Below, one piece after another: positions 60,775-64,000 of a DNA stretch of 64,000 bases. Numbering within the stretch: the stretch's first letter is position 1; each line of letters opens with the position of its first letter. The notes below the pieces were generated by a model, which ran no database searches, had not been told where the DNA came from, and saw only the letters and a list, made by a program, of their open reading frames with translations. Position numbers and translations under genes: made by a program. This stretch comes from Candidatus Eremiobacter antarcticus (GTDB lineage Bacteria; Vulcanimicrobiota; Vulcanimicrobiia; Eremiobacterales; Eremiobacteraceae), in the NCBI GenBank assembly GCA_003244105.1, contig QHBK01000019.1, forward strand, positions 124,001 through 188,000. The letters are read 5' to 3'.

Positions 60775-63197
60775 ACCAGCAGTTATTGGCCCCAGCCCCG
60801 CCGGCGCAGACGGTTGAAGTCGTGATCGACGTGTCGACCTCGCACATCGATGCGCCCTTCACCTATGGCGTGCGAGACGAGATGCCGCCGTTGGGCGCGA
60901 AAGTCCGCGTGCCGTTCAACGGGCGCAGTGTCTCCGGTTGGGTGGTCGGTACTTCATCAGGAGCGGACTCGCGCACCGAGCTGAAATTCGTGGAGTCGCT
61001 CGCAGATGAAGCGCCTTTGGACGCCGCGGCCGTCGCGGTTGCCGCCTGGATGCGGCGTCGCTATGCATGCACGTTTCGCGAAGCGCTGAGCGCAGTATCG
61101 CCGCGCATCTCGGCGCCCAACGACCGCTTCGCGTTCACTCGGCCGCCCGAACCGGCGGACTCAGTTGGGATCGCGCTGCACGGGCGTTTTAAAGAAAAGC
61201 CCTTCTCCATGCTGGCCGCCCGGCGAGCCTTGAGCAGCCCTCAAGCCAAGACCCCTATCGCCACGGTGCGTTCCGCGCTGCTGCGCTTCGTGCGATCCGG
61301 TACGCTGCGCAGGGTAAGCGCAGTCCAAAAGAGCCGTCCACCGACCACCGTCATCGATATCGCCGTGCTGTCGGACGCTGCTGCGGTGAAGGGCGCGGCG
61401 CAGCGCCGCCTCGCTGAAGCGCTGGCCGATGCCGGCGGCTCTATGACGGCGGCCGATGCCAAGCGCCGCGCTGGCGTCTCGGCTGCGCTCATCCGACGCG
61501 CCCAGGCGTCAGGCATGATCCGCATCGAGCAGCACGACTTGCGTCACAGCCAAGCAGCAACTGTCTCGCCCGCAGGGCGCGCGCTTGCGAACGCGGCCCC
61601 GGCGTTGACGCCCACCGTCGAGCAGCGCGAAGCGATCGAACGTCTCGACGCAGGCATGCGCTCGGGGGGCGTCACCGCGTTGCTGCAAGGGATCACGGGA
61701 TCCGGCAAGACGCTCGTCTACTCCCGGCTCATCGACCGCGTGCGGGCGCGCGGCGGCCGCAGCATCGTGCTCGTTCCGGAGATCGCGCTCACGCCGCAGA
61801 CCGCCGGGCGTTTCGTCGCCGAGTTCGGCAGTGCGGTCGGCGTGTTGCACAGTGGCCTCTCCAGCGCCGGCCGCGCCAAAGTATGGGAAAACGCCGCCTC
61901 GGGCGCTCTCGACGTCGTCGTCGGCGCTCGCTCCGCCGTGTTCGCGCCGCTTCCGGACGTGCAGCTGATCGTGATCGACGAAGAGCACGAAGCGTCGTAC
62001 AAGCAAGACATCGCTCCACGCTACGATGCCGCCGCTGTGGCGCGAGAGCGCATGAGGGCCCAAGGAGGGTCCGTGCTGCTGGGCAGCGCTACGCCGAGCT
62101 TAGAGACCTATCAGGAAGCGCTGCTCGGGAAGATCGCGCACGTGCGGCTGCAGAGCCGCGCCACCAACGCCCCGCTGCCGGCGGTCGAGATCGTCGATAT
62201 GTCAGAACAGCGTGGGTTGCACGGCAGCAGGGCGCTGAGCCCGGCGCTGACCGCCGCCATTGAAGAATGCGTCAAGCGCGGCGACAAAGCGCTGCTCTTC
62301 GTCAATCGCCGCGGGTATGCAGGGCTCTTGCTGTGCCGCGAGTGCGGTTTTGCGCCGCGCTGCAGGCGCTGCGCGGTCTCCCTCGTCGTTCATGCAGCTG
62401 ATCGCTCCTTGCGCTGCCATATCTGCGGCGACGCTTTCCGCATTCCGCAGAAATGCGCCAAATGCGGTTCGCTCGACCTCAAGCCGTTCGGTTTAGGCAC
62501 TCAGCGCCTCGAAGAAGAAGTGCGCAACCTCTTCCCGGCAGCACGCGCGGTGCGCATGGACTCGGACACGACGTCGGCGCAAGGAGCGCACGAGCGGCTG
62601 CTGGATTCGTTCGCCGCGGAAGGCGATATCCTCATCGGCACGCAGATGATCGCAAAAGGGCTCGACTATCCGACGGTGACGCTGGTCGGCGTGGTGGCTG
62701 CCGACTTGGATCTCAACCGGCCGGATTTCCGTGCTGCCGAACGGACCTTCGGTTTGCTCACGCAGGTCGCGGGCCGCGCCGGCCGCGTCGCACCCGGCAG
62801 CCGCGTCCTGGTCCAGACCTATTCGCCTGAGCATTACGCGGTGGCCTTGGCCGCGCGCCACGACTACGAGACGTTCGCGCGCAAGGAGCTCGAGCTGCGG
62901 CGGGAGTTGCTCTATCCTCCATTCGGACGCCTTGCCTACCTTTTGGTTTCGGGCGTCGCGCTGGCAGAGGTGGAAAGCCATGCAAAAACGCTGGCGCAGA
63001 CGTTGCGCGCACAGGCGCCAGCGGTCGAGGTGCTCGGCCCCGCGCCGGACATCTTGGCGAAGGCTCGCGGCGAGCATCGCATGCGCATCGCCTTGAAGTC
63101 ACCCGAGGAAGAGCCGTTGTTGGACGCAAGCGAGCTGGCCCGCGCGTTGCGCCGCTCCAAAGACCTGCGCCTCACCGTCATCGTCGATCCGCGCTAG
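60771..63197 (+). CDS. priA: Primosomal protein N' (replication restart helicase)
   Basis: DEAH-type helicase of 808 residues that reloads the replisome at stalled forks. The N-terminal 3'-DNA-binding domain (FTYGVRDEMPPLGAKVRVPF) is followed by a winged-helix region, then the helicase core with GITGSGKTL (Walker A), LIVIDEEHEASYKQD (Walker B) and GSATPSLE. The zinc domain has CRECGFAPRCRRC and CHICGDAF then CAKCGS, eight Cys for two zincs. GTG overlaps the aroB stop. Confidence 0.96.
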   Translation: MNQQLLAPAPPAQTVEVVIDVSTSHIDAPFTYGVRDEMPPLGAKVRVPFNGRSVSGWVVGTSSGADSRTELKFVESLADEAPLDAAAVAVAAWMRRRYACTFREALSAVSPRISAPNDRFAFTRPPEPADSVGIALHGRFKEKPFSMLAARRALSSPQAKTPIATVRSALLRFVRSGTLRRVSAVQKSRPPTTVIDIAVLSDAAAVKGAAQRRLAEALADAGGSMTAADAKRRAGVSAALIRRAQASGMIRIEQHDLRHSQAATVSPAGRALANAAPALTPTVEQREAIERLDAGMRSGGVTALLQGITGSGKTLVYSRLIDRVRARGGRSIVLVPEIALTPQTAGRFVAEFGSAVGVLHSGLSSAGRAKVWENAASGALDVVVGARSAVFAPLPDVQLIVIDEEHEASYKQDIAPRYDAAAVARERMRAQGGSVLLGSATPSLETYQEALLGKIAHVRLQSRATNAPLPAVEIVDMSEQRGLHGSRALSPALTAAIEECVKRGDKALLFVNRRGYAGLLLCRECGFAPRCRRCAVSLVVHAADRSLRCHICGDAFRIPQKCAKCGSLDLKPFGLGTQRLEEEVRNLFPAARAVRMDSDTTSAQGAHERLLDSFAAEGDILIGTQMIAKGLDYPTVTLVGVVAADLDLNRPDFRAAERTFGLLTQVAGRAGRVAPGSRVLVQTYSPEHYAVALAARHDYETFARKELELRRELLYPPFGRLAYLLVSGVALAEVESHAKTLAQTLRAQAPAVEVLGPAPDILAKARGEHRMRIALKSPEEEPLLDASELARALRRSKDLRLTVIVDPR

Positions 63198-63204
63198 CGG
63201 TTTC

Positions 63205-63918
63205 TCAGAACGCGGCGCCCACGCCGACGTTCACGCCCGAGATGGAGTTGGGAGAGAACGACGCACCGCCGCCCGACCTCGTGAACAATCCGGCGCGCAA
63301 GAAGAGCCCGCCGCGGCCTGACGGCACGAACACCACGCCGGCGTCTGCGGAAAACAGTGAGAAGCCGATGTCGCCAGTGCGCAGTCGCGGATAGATAAAC
63401 GCGGAGCCGTACAAGCCGGGACCAGGCTTGAAAGTGGGCAGATACTCGGCGCCCACCCCCACGCCATTCGCGTTGACGTTCGCGCTCGAGCGCTGTGCGG
63501 AGATGAAGCCCAATCCGAACGCGGCGTTGCCGCCGCGCGGGTCGTAAAGAACGAGTCCCTGCGCGAACGTCACGACGGGATTATCGGCGCCGTGCACGGA
63601 CAAGTCGTCGAATTTCAGGCCCGCCAAAAAGAGCGGCGACAAGCGGCCGAGCAGGTCGAGGTTGAATCCGCCGGCGTGCGCTGATCCAAAAGCCGCGGGC
63701 GCTCTCGTGCTTCCCGCGAGCGGCGCAATCGTTCCGCCGTCAGCACTGCCTCCCATGAAACCGAGGAAGCCAAAGCCGTTGCCGCCGTGGGAGCTTACCG
63801 GCGTCGGGCTGGGAAACGGGTTGGGCGGCTCCTCAGCGTCGCTTGGCGCGCTCGTCTGCAGCCAGAGCGCGAGCGCAGAGGCGAACAGCCAGAAGAGCAA
63901 CGCGCCGGAAGGGCGCAC
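63205..63918 (-). CDS. Putative outer-membrane beta-barrel protein
   Basis: A 237-residue exported protein of unknown function. A signal peptide covers about residues 1-28. A Gly/Ser-rich region follows, then alternating hydrophobic strands (FLAGLKFDDLSV, GLGFISAQR, GSAFIYPRL, GLFLRAGLF) typical of a small beta-barrel, and the chain ends in Phe (NVGVGAAF), as in many outer-membrane proteins. It starts at GTG sharing its first base with the rpsT stop (TAGTG), so it is co-transcribed with rpsT. Confidence 0.7.
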   Translation of the reverse strand: MRPSGALLFWLFASALALWLQTSAPSDAEEPPNPFPSPTPVSSHGGNGFGFLGFMGGSADGGTIAPLAGSTRAPAAFGSAHAGGFNLDLLGRLSPLFLAGLKFDDLSVHGADNPVVTFAQGLVLYDPRGGNAAFGLGFISAQRSSANVNANGVGVGAEYLPTFKPGPGLYGSAFIYPRLRTGDIGFSLFSADAGVVFVPSGRGGLFLRAGLFTRSGGGASFSPNSISGVNVGVGAAF

Positions 63919-64000
63919 TAAGCCTTTGCGGCTGTCCGCTTCGCCAGTCGCGACTTCTTGCGGCCGGCCTTGTTCTTATGGATGATGCCGCGCGCCGCGG
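63918..64000 (-). CDS. rpsT: 30S ribosomal protein S20, 3' end only
   Basis: The last 26 codons of rpsT, running off the right edge. The tail GIIHKNKAGRKKSRLAKRTA is the recognisable C-terminal helix of S20, ending AKA then TAG. The rest of the gene lies outside the window. It is too short to be found by length-limited gene prediction. Confidence 0.9.
   Translation of the reverse strand, partial: AARGIIHKNKAGRKKSRLAKRTAAKA

Overview
The window is a continuous, GC-rich, almost fully coding chromosomal segment from a diderm bacterium. A secretin (PilQ), a PilP-like lipoprotein, an RseP-type protease and an outer-membrane-like protein imply an outer membrane. A yqeG-aroE pair, a short EF-Ts, a short archaeal-type ProS and an Amj/DUF2837 flippase argue against ordinary Proteobacteria. 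The mix would suit a deep Terrabacteria-side diderm such as Eremiobacterota/WPS-2 or a relative, but this is inference from gene content and is not proven. I see no insertion sequence, prophage, CRISPR array, tRNA or rRNA.

1-4.3 kb: acyl-CoA/beta-oxidation genes (a thiolase truncated at the window edge, a crotonase, and on the opposite strand an acyl-CoA dehydrogenase, a 3-hydroxyacyl-CoA dehydrogenase and a tiny zinc-ribbon protein). 4.3-14.2 kb: a mixed set with a peptide-binding lipoprotein, a CAP protein, a class V aminotransferase, a conserved membrane protein, an ATP-grasp-like protein, an ABC exporter, a frameshifted GT-C glycosyltransferase and a thioredoxin-like protein.

14.2-23.1 kb: a housekeeping run rpsB-tsf-pyrH-frr-(72-aa ORF)-cdsA-dxr-rseP-ispG-proS covering translation, phospholipid and isoprenoid synthesis, with a strong promoter and a structured leader before rpsB. 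23.1-35.4 kb: envelope genes (polysaccharide deacetylase, M16 peptidase, Amj-like lipid II flippase, TPR lipoprotein, a PIG-V-like/GtrA/ArnT-like glycosylation operon, a CBM20-like protein, acyltransferase 3) plus glpX, yqeG and aroE.

35.4-53.9 kb: a large type IV pilus island. One tightly coupled series runs pilT, a 23-aa membrane microprotein, pilC, a group 3 sigma factor and three tandem paralogous GT-C glycosyltransferases. A fourth paralog converges on it. Three tandem pilin genes, pilD, a Crp/Fnr regulator and pilM-N-O-P-Q follow, closed by a clear terminator. Retraction ATPase, platform, pilins, peptidase, alignment complex and secretin are present; the extension ATPase PilB is not in the window. 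54-64 kb: aroC, a 1022-aa TPR protein, a BsuPI-domain protein, aroK, aroB, priA, an outer-membrane-like protein and the 3' end of rpsT.

The best candidate for an undescribed system is the pilus island: a dedicated sigma factor, a microprotein and a family of four related polytopic glycosyltransferases sit with three Ser/Thr-rich pilins, suggesting pilin or surface glycan modification co-expressed with the pilus. A second theme is translational coupling at NTGA junctions using all four bases at N, including two genes that appear to need CTG start codons.
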